Assembly: GCA_905178155.1 (NCBI GenBank)
Contig: CAJINV010000008.1
Location: 372,001-436,000, forward strand
Source: Amoebophrya sp. A120
Lineage: Eukaryota; Sar; Dinophyceae; Syndiniales; Amoebophryaceae
Length of the DNA stretch: 64,000 nucleotides
Direction: 5' to 3'
Position 1 is the stretch's first letter. Each line of letters starts with the position of its first letter. Shown piece by piece: positions 24,084-36,040 of this stretch. Made by a program: the position numbers and the translations under genes. The notes below the pieces were generated by a model. It saw nothing but the letters and a program-made list of their open reading frames with translations, had not been told where the DNA came from and made no database searches.

Positions 24084-26761
24084 TTACAGATTGTATCTCA
24101 TCTGAATTTCGCCGGTGGAAAAGAAACCCATTTTCTTGTAGACTTCGCTGTTGGATTCGGTGCAGTCCAGAATCACCTTGTAGCAATTTTCCTCCTTTGC
24201 GATCTCCAGCAAGGATAGGATCACCTTTTTCGCGAGGCCGCGACGGCGAAACTTCTCCGAGGTAACGACGTCCTCCACGTGCCCGACTTTCCGGCCACCA
24301 CGCAAAAACTTCTGCTCCACGAGCAGCCCAGCGGAACAAACCACGCGCCCCGACTTCGGATGCTCCACAACGAGCACATGCGTGTTTGTCACCGCAAGCA
24401 AGGCGCGAAACCTGTTTGGTATAATTTTTGATGTTGCTGAGTGAAACTCATGAAGATTCATTTTCTTCCTTCTACCGTGATGAAATTGAAAAGGCGCCGC
24501 CTAGAAAGAATAAATCACTTTTCATATTAAGTTTATCAAAGACATAAGCGAGTGCGCACTTTTCGTCGTCCAGGTCACCAGGGTCCGAAAGCTGTGCGAG
24601 CAGCTCCTTGAAGCCTTTCGCAAAGTCGTCTGGTTGCAGTTTCCGCAAGATGTACTCCTCCCGCTCCTGCTCCACGTCCACGGAGAAGGAGAGTGGCAGC
24701 TCGGCTGGCGTGGCCCCCATCTCGTCTTCTCCTGTCGCGATCGCTCCCAGGTCCTGAACGCTTGCAGTGAGGAGACTCCTCTTCGACGAATCCAGAGACT
24801 CTGTTTCCGGCTCACGCAGTTCCTCCGCGTGATCAGCTGCCCCGGCTACTTCTTCTTCCTCCTCGGGTTGGCGTAGTACGGTTTCCTCTTGTTCTTCCTC
24901 GTCAGTGATTTCCTGCGCGGGTTGGTGTAGTGCCAATAATAGCCGCCTCAGCGGGGGTAGTGAGGTCATGGCGGTTTTTTTGTCTTCACTCCAAAAAACG
25001 ACGCGGCTTCCCTTCCCAGCACCATGCCGCCGTGGGTAATGTTATGCACGACGGCACGGCGGTCGCTAAAAATCTCGGTCCAGAGGTGGCCTCCATTTGG
25101 TTTACACATGAAAAACCTTCCCCGCCTGCTCTGGCCCCGCCAGGGCCCCCACCAGGGTCGGCCCCTTGGGAACCCCAAATCGGGCCCATAGCATGCGGAT
25201 TGGCTTTTTGCTTTTGGCGGACTTTGTTTTTTTCGTTTTTTTTATTAAAATGCCGCATCTTCTGGCCGTAAGTCCGCCTCTGAAATGGCGGATTTTGGTG
25301 GCGTCTTTTGCGGGGCCCGAATGTGCGCCAAAATGGGGCCCATACCGTGCGGATTCGCTGTTTTTTTCGGATTGTTGCTTTTCGGGCGCCCCTTTCTGGG
25401 CGCCCTAAACCGGCAGAAACTAAGGCGGTGGGCACCTCAGAAGGGCGCCCCTTTTGCCGGCTCCCCTGCGTCGTTTTATCAAGCGGGAATCGATAGCTTT
25501 CGACCGAGCTTGTTTGACGGCAAAGCCCCGCCCGCTGGATAATTGAAAATTTTTTATGTCCGAAAACACTTCCGCCCGCTTGATAACTGCCGGGCGTGTT
25601 GCTGTCTGACTGGCAAAAAAACCGCTAGGATAGAACGTTCGTGACCTCACTACATACGACTTCCTCTTGTTCCTCCTCGTCAATGATTTCCTGCGTGGGC
25701 CGCAGCTGTGCGATTTTTGTTCTCGACGACGGCGTAAACACAGATGATGTCCCGGTGCTGTTATTTTTACACAACAAGCTCAGTGCCGCCGAGGACGAGG
25801 AGTGTGAGGCCAGAGCTCCCGAAAGAAGAGAAGTTCCGTCGGCGCAGTCGTTAACTACGCGGTCGGAAGAGAACAATCCTTCGACTGAACTCGCTGGAGT
25901 CGAAGAAAAGAGCGCTGGCGCACCACCTGGTCTGCTTCGACTAGAAACCGCAACGCGTGTTCTTGTGTGGTCCTGATCTTCGGCAGACGAAGAACTGCTA
26001 TCAAGGAATGCAGCGGACTGCCCCTTGCGTAGTTGCTCGTCGTCCGACTCGTCCGGATCTCCAAATTCCGAACTTTCAAATTCAGTCGCACTGCCCCCTG
26101 TCGCGGTGCTAGCAAGGGTCAACGACGTGTCGCTATGGTGGAACTTGTTGTCGCCCTGCTCGCCTGTGGTCTTTTTCAAATTGCGCTGCAGCTGACGCAA
26201 CGCGTTGTAACGGTTTTCCAGCACAACTTCTTCTTCGTACGGATCTGTCACGGTCGGTGTAAGCTCCCCGCTGTCCAACACCACGTCCCCCCGAGCTTTG
26301 CGTTCCTCGCCGGAAACTGGGCGACTAATATTCGTCGAGATCTTGTACGTAGTAGCAGCTTTTTTCTTCCGCAGCGAAAGGCCGAGCGCTGAAACTACGC
26401 CAGTTCGTGTGCACACTGTATCTTCGAAGAAAGGTAAGGAGGACAGACACAAGTAAAGATAGGAGACTAGCACAGGAGCAAAAAGTAGCTTTTTCAAAAG
26501 TTGAAAAGCCGAGAAGGAAGTCAAAACTGTGTGAATGCGCAGTGAGACTCGTTTTCTTGATGCATTTGTTGAAACTTGTTTTCCTGCATACAAAAAAGAG
26601 AAAATTCCTTGAAATACGCTCCGAAACAAGATGATATTTTGTGGTAACGTTTTGCAAGCCTGAAAAAGCTTATTCATGGAATCGCGCGGCAACAAACCAC
26701 ATTTCGAAACCATGTCAGTGCGTTTCAATAGACAGAATAAAAACGAAGCAAGAACGGACAT
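24084..26761 (-). CDS. GNA1: Glucosamine-6-phosphate N-acetyltransferase with long N-terminal extension
   Basis: The GNAT domain is clear. It begins YILRKLQPDDFAKGFKELL, continues in the last exon with VVEHPKSGRVVCSAGLLVEQ, and has the acetyl-CoA loop KFRRRGLAKK, then CYKVILDCTESNSEVYKKMG. This enzyme makes N-acetylglucosamine-6-phosphate for UDP-GlcNAc, used in glycans and GPI anchors. Proposed exons: 26761-25658, 24912-24521 and 24456-24084 (622 residues, in phase). The first join uses GTATGT and CAG ends; the second lies at a repeated ATGAA and has no GT-AG form, so it is uncertain. The first exon adds an extension with a hydrophobic segment (LLFAPVLVSYLYLCLSSLPF) and a long acidic, Ser-rich region, which would anchor the enzyme in a membrane. 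The acidic DEEEQEE motif occurs on both sides of the first intron. If the extension is a separate gene, GNA1 would start at the ATG at 24969. Confidence 0.72.
24913..25657. repeat. GC-rich intron or insertion with inverted-repeat ends
   Basis: About 745 bp of GC-rich sequence separates two acidic coding segments of the acetyltransferase gene. Near the ends, GTAGTGAGGTCA (24957-24968 side) and its reverse complement (about 25641-25652) face each other, and GCGGTTTTTTTG follows inward on both sides. The coding DNA just outside and just inside is duplicated (both encode QEI-DEEEQEE). On the minus strand it can be removed with a GTATGT donor and a CAG acceptor. Inside are near-repeats such as GGGCCCATA-TGCGGATT at about 25183 and 25338. 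Confidence 0.5.
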
Positions 26762-27650
26762 TTTGCAGCTGAAACTGTACAGATTTTCTCGTGTAGCTCT
26801 CGTCGGGTCAAAAATTCAAGATACGGCCGGGCCGCTTGGAGTTTCTCTTGATATTGTACTACTTACTTCTAAGCGGAAGAAGCTGTAGTAGTATTTTCGC
26901 AATTCCAGATGAAGTCTGTATCTTGACTTTCCGCAAGCGTATTTCCAATTTCATGAACGAGATGTGATCCTCCAAGATCGGCAACGCAAGACGAGTTGAT
27001 TGATGAAACTGGCGGCGCAGAGCAACAAACGTGATCATCATAGTGTATGAGTACTTACACAGGCCAGAGCATGAGCAACTGCACTTGCTGCTGTCAAAAT
27101 CAAATGTCAAACACGATAACGCATCAGATTCCGTTTGCAACGAAAACCTGCGCACAAATTGCGAAGTCCATTAGGATTTCCATTGACTTGCACCTCTGAC
27201 ATAATGTCAAAATAACGCCAATGTTGCGGTCGTGCACTCTAATTTTCGTATTCTTTCTTTTCTTTTACTTTCATCCTAGCTTCTTATTCTTGCAAAATCA
27301 ACAGGAAGAGCTCTATGTCTACTAAATGGTTTTCGTTCTTTTGTTTTTTTTGTAGCTGCTCCGCTAGACTGCGCGAGGTGCGCACGACCTTGTGAAAGCT
27401 TAGAAGTGACACAATGATCAGAAACAAAAATGGGTAGCGGGCCAAAAAGACCAGCAACACACACACAGCGCACAAAATTGTTTATATCAGGAACAAGAAG
27501 ATGCTCTTCTGCTATCCTTGGCACGTCTGAATTATCCTGGTCTACCAGAAACAGGTCGAAACTGTGGTTGTGGACGGAACGCATCGATGCAGCTGATGCC
27601 CTATCCGGTTTTCCAAGAACAACGGCCGAGTACTGGAGGTCGTAGCGCAT
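26762..27650. other. Intergenic, nothing secure
   Basis: 890 bp between citrate synthase and the acetyltransferase gene. An ATG frame of 125 codons (27650-27276, minus) starts directly after the citrate synthase stop, but it has TG-repeat-derived low complexity and no family resemblance. It is more likely 3' untranslated sequence. Confidence 0.35.
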
Positions 27651-29994
27651 TCACAATTTCGACTTGATCCAGTCCAAGGTGACGGAATTCGGGCGTTCGA
27701 TTGGGACGCCCATCACCCGCGACCAGACTTGTTGCGCAGTGACGCCAAGCACACGGGATACACTAAAGACGACCGTGTAGTAGTCGGCCTCGGTTAGTCC
27801 GTAGTACTGCATCACTGTGCCGGACAAAGCATCCACGTTGGGCCACGGATTTTTCACTTTCCCCGTCGACGACAGCACGGGCGGAATGGCTTGGTAGCAC
27901 ATATCAGCAAGCTTAAACGTCGGATCATCCGGAAGGTTCCTGAAATTTGAATGATGTAATGCTCGGTAACAAGAAATCACTGAAAATAACAGCCTCAGCC
28001 CCACAAAAATAGCTCTGCTTGTTGCATTCAAGCACAAAAAAAAAATTCTTGTTGTCTTTGCATCTTCAGTCAAACGCTAGGGAAATCAAGAGCCAAAAAC
28101 TTCCCAGAGTCAGAAACCAAATTGCTCCTTCTATACTCCTTGCAGAATTCGTATTCCAGCATGTAGCGGGGATCCGGCGCACGCAGCACGGCGTGACCAA
28201 AGCCCGGCACGACTTTTCCGCTAGCGAGCGTGTCCTTCGCAATCTGGGTGACATTCTCTTTCGTGGGCTCCGCGCCCTTCAGAACTTTCATCGTATCGTT
28301 CAACCAGCGCAGACACTCTTGGTTAGCCAGGCCGTGCAGCGGCCCGGCAAGACCGCAGTTCCCTGCGGCCCAGCACATAAAGGGGTCCGACAAAGCGGAA
28401 CCACACACGTGTGTAACATGGGAACTCACGTTTCCACCCTCGTGATCCGCGTGCAGCATCAAGTACAGACGAGTGACCTGTTGTAAAAATTGCGACGTGA
28501 GTGCTCGATCGAGGAAATGCTTACACTAAAATTATCGTGCCTTTGGCGGGTATGAAAACTCGTGTCAGGATTGAAACTAGCCATTGTCAACAGCGGTGTG
28601 TTCGTTCCCTGTCTCTGTTCGTCACAAACCACGGCGGATGGCCGCGCGTGCCGTGCGTATAATGATCGATGGCGCGCACGGCTGCAAATGCAATTCCAAT
28701 CTCCATTTTCAATCATCGATCCTGCTCGCGAACTTCTACGTATAAAAAGTACCTCTCGGAAGGGTTCTTCCTTGCCGGGCTTCGCGCAACTCAGCATGTT
28801 TGCGTAGTTGCCCGCCCAGTCGAGGTTGGGGTCCCAAGCGGGGACCTTACCGTCGTGGAACACCCGCCGGTAGATGTGCGCTGCCACAATGGGGATCTGC
28901 GCTACCAAGGTTAGCGAGTCGTCCAAAACGTACTGCCAGTAGTCGGACTTTTTCAGCGTACCCGCAGAGTAGGCAGCGTGAAACTTGGATTTGCTCTGCA
29001 GCGCGAGTAGGCAGATCGACAGTTGCGTCATCGGGTGCACGGACTTCGGAACCGCATTCAGGGTCTGAAACACGTGGGTCGGGATCGTCTGGGCCCGCTT
29101 CGAGAGCTCCTGACCGAGCTGCTTGGTTTCCGCAGCCGAGGGAACTTCCCCTGTCAGAAGCAACCACCATGCAGCCTCTGGTAACCCGGACTTCCCCCCG
29201 GGGGCTTTCGGTAACCTGTCATTGAAGCAAGACGCCACTAGATCGGAAGAAGCCAGTAATTAAGTACGTATCTATGGTGTTCCGATCATAATTCTTGCAG
29301 GAGTTTTCACAAAATCAAAAAAAAACATCTCCTTGATCGACAAGCGCAACATTTTGTCTCGATCGTAGTTGCAGCTGCCACTGCCGACGTGTTCGCGAGG
29401 ATAAAAATTGCACTTCTAGCAAACCATCGATGCAGGAGATGTAGCACTGAAAACAAAAATGAAAAAAATCAGATATCCTGCCAGAACTTACTTTTCGTTC
29501 GCCTCCTTTAAGGGCATACCACGGTAGGTGATGCCTTTCTCCGGATGCAAGTCGCTCGTTTCAGTGATCATGCCTGGCATCCCGCGCATGCCTCCAAAAA
29601 CCTGCGAGGGCGTCACTTCTGCGATTTTCTTCTCACTCTTTTTCACCATCGCAATGGTATCCTTTTTCTGCTGCGCCAAGGCCTGGATCTTTTTCTGCAG
29701 TGTCGCTACGATTGGAGACGTTTCCAGGGCAGTAGAGGTGGACTGCGCACCCGTCTGGTTTCCCTGCAGATGGGGAGTCGTTCTCTTGACGCCATGCTGT
29801 TCAGCGGCCGAGCCAGAGGTTGGTCCTGCCATTTTGGAGGAACTCGACCCTTCTGCTCCTCCTGAAAGAGGTGCCATCTTGGTCGTCTTTGGGGACGCAG
29901 AAAACTTACTGCAACCAGAGAGCACTAACGGGGATAAAAAGCACTTACTAAGTGTGACAGTTGACAAGACGAGAGGTCGGCAGATTGACTGCAA
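27651..29994 (-). CDS. CS: Citrate synthase, mitochondrial type
   Basis: Four exons (29994-29492, 29215-28753, 28477-28137, 27939-27651) join through GT-AG introns, all in phase, to 531 residues. It condenses acetyl-CoA and oxaloacetate in the first step of the TCA cycle. All catalytic landmarks are present: HADHEGGNVSSH (first active-site His), VVPGFGHAVLRAPDPRYM (second His) and WPNVDALSGTVMQYYG (catalytic Asp). The family start GMPGMITETSDLHPEKGITY and LPKAPGGKSGLPEAAWWLLL are also clear. About 110 residues precede the conserved part; they are Ser/Thr/Lys-rich and would serve as a mitochondrial presequence plus linker. An in-frame ATG at residue 40 (MAPLSGG) is an alternative start, because a GTAAGT donor and AAAG acceptor in the leader could remove the first part. 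Confidence 0.93.
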
Positions 29995-31410
29995 TCTGCT
30001 TTGTCCACTCGCACTTTATTTCTTTACAACGATCGCTTCTAGCGGTCGAGTTCAAAAAAAAATTCAACGACCACTAGTTCGCGGATGGCAAGAATAAAGA
30101 GATGATGCGCGAAATGGGACTATGTCAATAGGTGCGGGCTGCTCGCTTCACGAGCTTTAGCTCTAGCCGAGCCTCACCGTCACCGAACCTCCTGTCGCAG
30201 ATATCAGGACAAAGGGCTTCGAGGATTTACTCCACCAATGCCAAAATTTAAAAAAGGCCCGAGCAGTCTTGTACCGAAAAAAAATTTCAACAAGAATCAG
30301 ACTCCATCATATCAAAAGGGAATTATCTATGGTATATCATGAACCTCCACAGATGACTTTTAGACAATCCGACGCAAGATTCTCCGGGGTCGGGCACATC
30401 AGTGTTCTTTCCCGGTTCTCGTCGGTACAGAAGTATAGTAAATGCACTATTACGTGATGGAGCTAACCGAAGGTTCATCGGACCGGTTCTTCACTTACTT
30501 TCAAAGAAAACCGATTCATATGCTAGCCGGGTCTCCGCACACCGACGCAGATCGCCAAATTCTGTTCTCCTGTATCTATGAAGACTGCTTAAGCTAAGTA
30601 TCTCTGCGGTGATGCTGGTGAGCACATCGAGGTACAAAAGTCCAAATCATTAAAAGAGCACACATGGGAAATTTGGATAGCGGCGAAAAAAAAAACCCGC
30701 TTTGGTCTGGTACTAGTATTTTGTCGCTTTATCGAGGAGTTGGGTTCCTACGTGCAACAAGCTAGCGTGCTCGTCTCCATCTTACTGCTGCAACCTGTGC
30801 TCCAATACGTAAAGAATCAAGCACGGCATGTCCTCCTCCTGTCCGTCTTCATGGTTAGCTTCACAGAGTCAGTGCGCGCGTTTCTGGTTCGCTGCGAAAA
30901 AGAAGTACAATTGGTAAAATCATGACGACGAAACCATACAAACGTATCTGAAACGGCTGTCCCTGTCGTAGACACTCATTAATTCATTTCCTATCAACAT
31001 AAAAATAGTGCTCTAGTAGGCTCACGACCACTCCGACAGACGGTGAAAGACTATCGTACATATCTGTTGCGCTGACTTTCTTTCCGGCTGCGATCGAGTT
31101 CGAGTCGCTTTAGTGCATGCCAAGTCTTTGTCTGCGACGCGGACGCGTCCTCCTTGTGGTCATTTGTTATCTTGTATCACGCCACCTCATAGTGTGACTA
31201 ATCGTACAGGCAAGGCTCTTTCTCTTAATGTTTCTGTTACTTGTAATTGTATCGCTATCATTGGTAGTGCTCGTAGTTAATCATTGAGGAAAGATTGACA
31301 GGGAACAAGTACATGTTCATTGAAACTCATCCTAGCTTCGTAGTTCGGTAAACCCCAGCGCCCAACAACAAACGTGCTGGAGCTGCCTTACCCTTACGTT
31401 TAAGTTAGTT
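29995..31410. other. Intergenic, nothing recognised
   Basis: 1.4 kb gap, one of the largest in the gene-dense part. Only short chance frames on both strands. It must contain the promoter side of citrate synthase and the 3' end of the coiled-coil gene. Confidence 0.4.
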
Positions 31411-34400
31411 CTATGATTTGGTCCGGGTCCCAAACTCGAACCACTCGTCCGCGCTGAGCTTCACCTGCTCGCCGGAAAGTGCGTTCCCGCGCGTGGTAAA
31501 GGACAAGCGGCCACTTTTGTCGTCGAAGTGGGCAAGCCAAATTTGGTCCGCCAGGAGATACTGCCCGGACGTCAACCGCACGAACGGCACCTGGAGGTTT
31601 TTCGCATGAAGCATGGCAGCGAGGCTCGCGTCGAGGCTGTCCATTTTGTCGAAAAGGTACTTCCCCTGCAGGTCGTAAGACTTTTGCACGAAAAGGTCCA
31701 CCAGCCGCTGCACCATCTTTTCGGCCTTGGTCGCCTGCGCCTGCAGGCTCCCGCGCTCGAGGTCGAACTTTTCAGACAAGTCCTTCAGCTTTGTGGCCAG
31801 TTGGTTCAGCAGCAGTTGTTGCTTGTGGTTCACCGTTTCTTTCTCGCCGAGCTGCTGTTCGTACAACTGCAGGTCTTCCTGCTCCGCGTGCCTGCCCACG
31901 TTCCGTGTCTCTAGCGACAACAGCTGTGCAGCCATTTCGCGCTTTTCGTTTTCGACCATCTCGCACCGAGCACGGTACGCCTGCAGGTCGTCCTGCAACC
32001 TTCACGATTGTTGTTCAGGTCGATATACTTCATCTCTTCAGTTTCAGATAAATCGCAACAGGGAGAGCGACACGTACAGTACGTCTGGTATTAACTATGT
32101 CAAAATTTTCTGTTTGAATCTGCACGAAAAGTGCAAGAGTTCGATGCCGCTGCAGTCACAACAAACATATTCGCGCCGGTAAGGACGTATTGAAAACGAG
32201 AGAAACACAAGCCGCATCATCACCTTTATTTTTTGCAAGGCGGATGTATAGTAACGCTAGTGGCTACATCCAGAAGCAGCAAAGATACCTTTTATTTTCC
32301 TTTCGCATGGACAGGCACTGCGTTTTCATGGCGGGAATGACATCACTTTGAGCCGTTTCCGTCTCCCTTCCGTAGGTGCGGCGCAACTCATCGAAGCTCT
32401 GCGTGAGCACATCAACTTGGGCATTTAGTTCCGAGTTGAGCTTGTGCAGCGCCTCATAATTCCACTGCTTGCCTCGGTAGTCATTGACCTCGTTGCGGAG
32501 CTTAATGAGCTCGAGATCCACGTGATTCTTTTCGTGCAGGTTTTTCGACGTGTCTTCTTGCTTCTTCGTCAAATTTTGGTACAGGGTGGTTCTCTCTTCT
32601 TGGCACTTCTCTAGGTCCTCTTGCGCGCGACGAAGGTTTTTGCGTTCCTGCTGCAGTAGTACACGACTCTGCTCCTCCACGCGCGCTAGCTGCAAAAGAA
32701 AAAGTAGAACCGTCATATTTCGTGGTATCATCATCTAAGTTTGCTTCCTAAACCCTGAAACCTAAACTAAACCCTTTCTGGATCGATCTTGAGCAGCAGA
32801 TGAGGGTGGTGGCTGGATCGAAGGTGAGACGGTCGCGTCGGCAGCCATCCCGTGCCGGCGGCGGTGGCGGCCTAACTAAGCCTAACCCTAGGAGAGAAAA
32901 AACCTGCTTGGTGCCAGTTGGGCCCGGGGAACAGGAAGCAAGCAAAAAGGAGGATTATAGTAAAGCGATTTCAAAAAGATAAAGGCGGAGCAAACTGAAG
33001 GCCGGAGCGTGCACGCCCCTTTCTTCTTAAGCAATGTCGATGGTGATTCATCACCGAAAGAAGGTAGAATGCTTCGAATGGCTTTGGCTGTGTATCAATT
33101 CCACAACATTATCCCGAGCGAACAACGGTAGCACAACGAAGGTCCGGATACATGCATGCGGACTTATACTTACGACCGCCTCGTCGAGTGAAGTACACGA
33201 CAAGTACTACTTACCTCTGCCTCGAGCTGGTCTCGTCGCAAGTTCGCGGCGAGGAGGTCTGACTTTGCTGCTGCGAGGTCCGCTTGTTCGTTTTGCTTCG
33301 TGCGACTGTCCAAGTCTGTCTTGTGCAGCTCCGCTGTGGACTGCAGTTGCAGCGATTCCAGCTTGAAATTTGCGGAGTCCAGATGCATGCCGGTCTCGTC
33401 AACCTTCAACTGCAGTTGCGATTTCTCCTCCTGCAGCTTCGCCACCTCCTTCTTCACCGCGTGGAGCGCGTCCGAAAAGTGCACGGCAGCCTGCGAATAC
33501 TCCCGCTGCAGCTGAGACCGCGACTGCACATGCTGCGCATCGTGCTGCCTGTACTGCTCTATCTGCTGCCCGAGTTGCTCATGCGTCTGTTTATTGTGTG
33601 AGATTTGGAACAAGATTGCCGCAGGAACAAAACGTCACGCGCCTCCATTCTTTCACAGAAACACACGCTAAGTCAAAAACTAAATCTACTGAAGCCAGTC
33701 GACAAAAAAAAAATCAAGGTGACGCATGGTAGGCGTTGTTGACTTCTCCTGCAAGAATCAATAGAGGGAGTACTTTGAGTTTCCCCTCTAACAGAAGAAT
33801 GTTAGCCTTCTGCACCCCAAGCGTTTTCACTAGTTGCTCCTGTTGGTCGCGCCCTTCATAGATGGTAGCTGTAGCTTCCTGCAACTGCTTCAGCAGGTTT
33901 TGGTTTTCGGCCAGGACGGCCTGTTTCACCAATGAATTCAAAGTGAAAAGGATCTTTGATTGCTACGAAAAACTTTTCAGATCATCATGATAATCACTGC
34001 ATGAATGGTGTTCTTGGGTTGATGTTATGCAAGAAAGCTCACGGTCCGATGCGCTGTGCGCACGTGCATAAATCAAGCAGAAGTTGTACCCATGTATTTT
34101 TTCCATGTCCGTGACATGCGCGACGTAACCAGATGCGCCTTCTAGCAAAGACAAGTGTGCCAAGTGTTGAAGATGAACACCTACAGCTGCACACAAAAAC
34201 AAGTATTCTATATAAGTAAAATTGTGGTACGTCGTAGTCCTTGCGTAGAGAGGAAATCTGTCCGCTGGTGGTGGCAACTGATGACTCCAGCATTTCCGTG
34301 AGATCTTTGTTCCTGTCGCGCGAGTGTATCAAAATGAAAAAAGCCCCCACCCCATATAAAATGGGAAATCTGTGCTGCAGGATTCGCGTACACAAATGCG

Positions 34401-36040
34401 CGCTGTCTTGCGATACAGCATCGCAGCCAGATCCGCAGCCTAGGGAGGGGCGTTTGGGTCTGGTTGCTAAGCATTGCAAACGGCTGTCCTCTAAGCCCAG
34501 CAGCATGCCAAATCGCTTCCATAATGGTGCGGCAGAAGTCTCTGCATTTGTCTTCTGTTCTTGCAAGACAGACGTGATTTGTGGTGTCAAATCAGCAAGC
34601 CAAATTTCTGGAAGCGTGCCTTTTCGATATGAGGAGGGGGGATTTTTCCTCTCAATAGAGTGCTCAAGCTGTTTCCGGGACCCTGCGTACTCGGCTTCCA
34701 TAGTCTCGTACTTTTGCACTTTCTGCTCCAGCGTCTCGATGATTTTCCGGTACGGCTCCGTGCGATTCCACGTGAGTTCCTCGACCTGCTGCGCCATGTG
34801 CCCTTCAACGTGGTAATTCATCGATGACCCGGCGGACGACGTCAGCGGCCTCCCAGATCCAGCGGCGCCCTGCTCAGTGGTCCGTGCACCTCCGACATGA
34901 TTATACTGCTGAGGGTGCATAATTCCGCTCGAAGAAGAAGTCGCGGCGGTTGCAGCCCCGCTTCCGCTTGTGCCACCTTTCGATGTGGTTTTCGTCCCGG
35001 GCACTTGCAGTGCACCGGCGTGCGTCCCTGCGCGGCCCTTGCCGGCCAACCTCGATGTGCCGCCCGGTGGCGACGAAGTACTAGACCCCGCTCCTGATGT
35101 TCCGATGGAACCATGTGTTGCAGCTGCCCCGCCCGCGGATCCAGAGCTTGTTATCGCTGATGTACTGCTGGTTGCACCGCCGACGAGCGAGTTTGCCGCC
35201 GCGGCGGCGGCCACCGAAGCGGCGTTGTAAGCAAGCTCCTGTGAGCGCTTGCGAAATAGTGACTCCAGCTTCGCGGTTACCTGCGGCGTGTGCTGCTTCA
35301 CATCCTCGCGGTTGAAGTACTGCAGCACGACATGAATTTCCGGAGCCGGCAGCTGCACCGCCTTCTTACTGGTGGATGTGCTGCTGCTGCTGCCCCCTGC
35401 TTGATTCTGCGCGGTGGTGGCCATCTTTATCCAGATGTCGCGAAGCTGGCCGTGCGCGAGCTCCAAGTCCGAAACGGGAAAGGAAGCTACTTGGTCGCCA
35501 ACAGTATACCGCAACACTCCGTCTCGCGACGGAGCCAATACCTTAATCGCTTGCGAAGGGCAGGGTACCTACGTTGAGTTTTGTTGTACGCACACATGCG
35601 AGGACTCCAGGTGGGCTACAGTTTCGTAGCTTACTCTTGAAAGGTAGTAGCACAAACTACGCCGTAATGGAGGCACGCCATCAATAAATAAAAATCATTC
35701 AAATGCATATGCAATTACGAACAAGCACTTGCATAATGAGTGTGCGTTGTGGGACAGCGTATGCGTAGGTCGTGGGCTTTTTCCCTACAAAAAGGGCTGC
35801 GGACGAGTCGAATGGAAAGCATTCATGAGTGAGATATTTATGAAAGATGGAGCACTTTTGCAAGTTGTCACCAGCAGCATCAATTTGCTATCCTTATACT
35901 TCCATCCCGTAGTCACAACAGGTAACCATCACTGCCGGCGCCGCACCCGCAGTGGGGGGAGAGTTTTTCAACTCCAAGACGGCCGTCAAAACATATGGGT
36001 CCGGTGGTTCCATCATCCCACCTCCGTCGCCAGGCAGCAT
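31411..36040 (-). CDS. Coiled-coil protein, 885 residues
   Basis: Seven coding blocks join in phase: 36040-35927, 35568-34658, 34321-34231, 33953-33774, 33586-33215, 32689-32289 and 31999-31411. One join is the family A introner at 34327-34657; the others are GT-AG. The N-terminus is a beta-rich globular part (PPDPYVLTAVLELKNSP, then GVLRYTVGDQVASFPVSDLE, and a strand IHVVLQYF) that resembles a C2-like sandwich. A Gly/Ala/Ser/Thr-rich linker follows. Then come about 500 residues of coiled coil (for example NLLKQLQEATATIYEGRDQQ and LEKCQEERTTLYQNLTKKQE). The C-terminal 60 residues form a second globular part with QIWLAHFDDKSGRLSFTTRG. A basal-body or flagellar scaffold is a reasonable guess. 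The first exon at 36040 was found by extending the frame, because the long exon has no ATG of its own near its start. Confidence 0.78.
32748..32786. repeat. Telomere-like repeat inside an intron
   Basis: Degenerate copies of CCTAAAC/CCCTAAA occur in a row (CCTAAACCCTGAAACCTAAA and on), with further CTAAC/CCCTA units at about 32872-32891. They lie in the intron between 33214 and 32690 of the coiled-coil gene. The unit resembles TTTAGGG-type telomeric DNA. It is short and imperfect, so it is a relic or chance at best. Confidence 0.45.
34327..34657. mobile_element. Introner-like element, family A copy 3
   Basis: 331-bp element in the coiled-coil gene. The right end (reverse complement) begins TATTGAGAGGAAAAATCCCC; the left end is more diverged (TATCAAAATGAAAAAAGCCC). 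Perfect 5-bp direct repeats GAGTG lie at 34322-34326 and 34658-34662. Exact removal joins GAG CAC TC to G CGC GAC AGG on the minus strand, in frame within a continuous coiled coil (QLEHSRDRNKDLTEMLESS). The interior is the reverse complement of copy 2, with a shared block around GGAAGCGATTTG-CATGCTG. Unspliced, the element stays open on the minus strand, so translation alone would not reveal it. Confidence 0.9.

Noticed and set aside
27276-27650. 125-codon minus-strand frame directly after citrate synthase
   Set aside because: No family resemblance and partly derived from a TG-rich run; more likely untranslated sequence.
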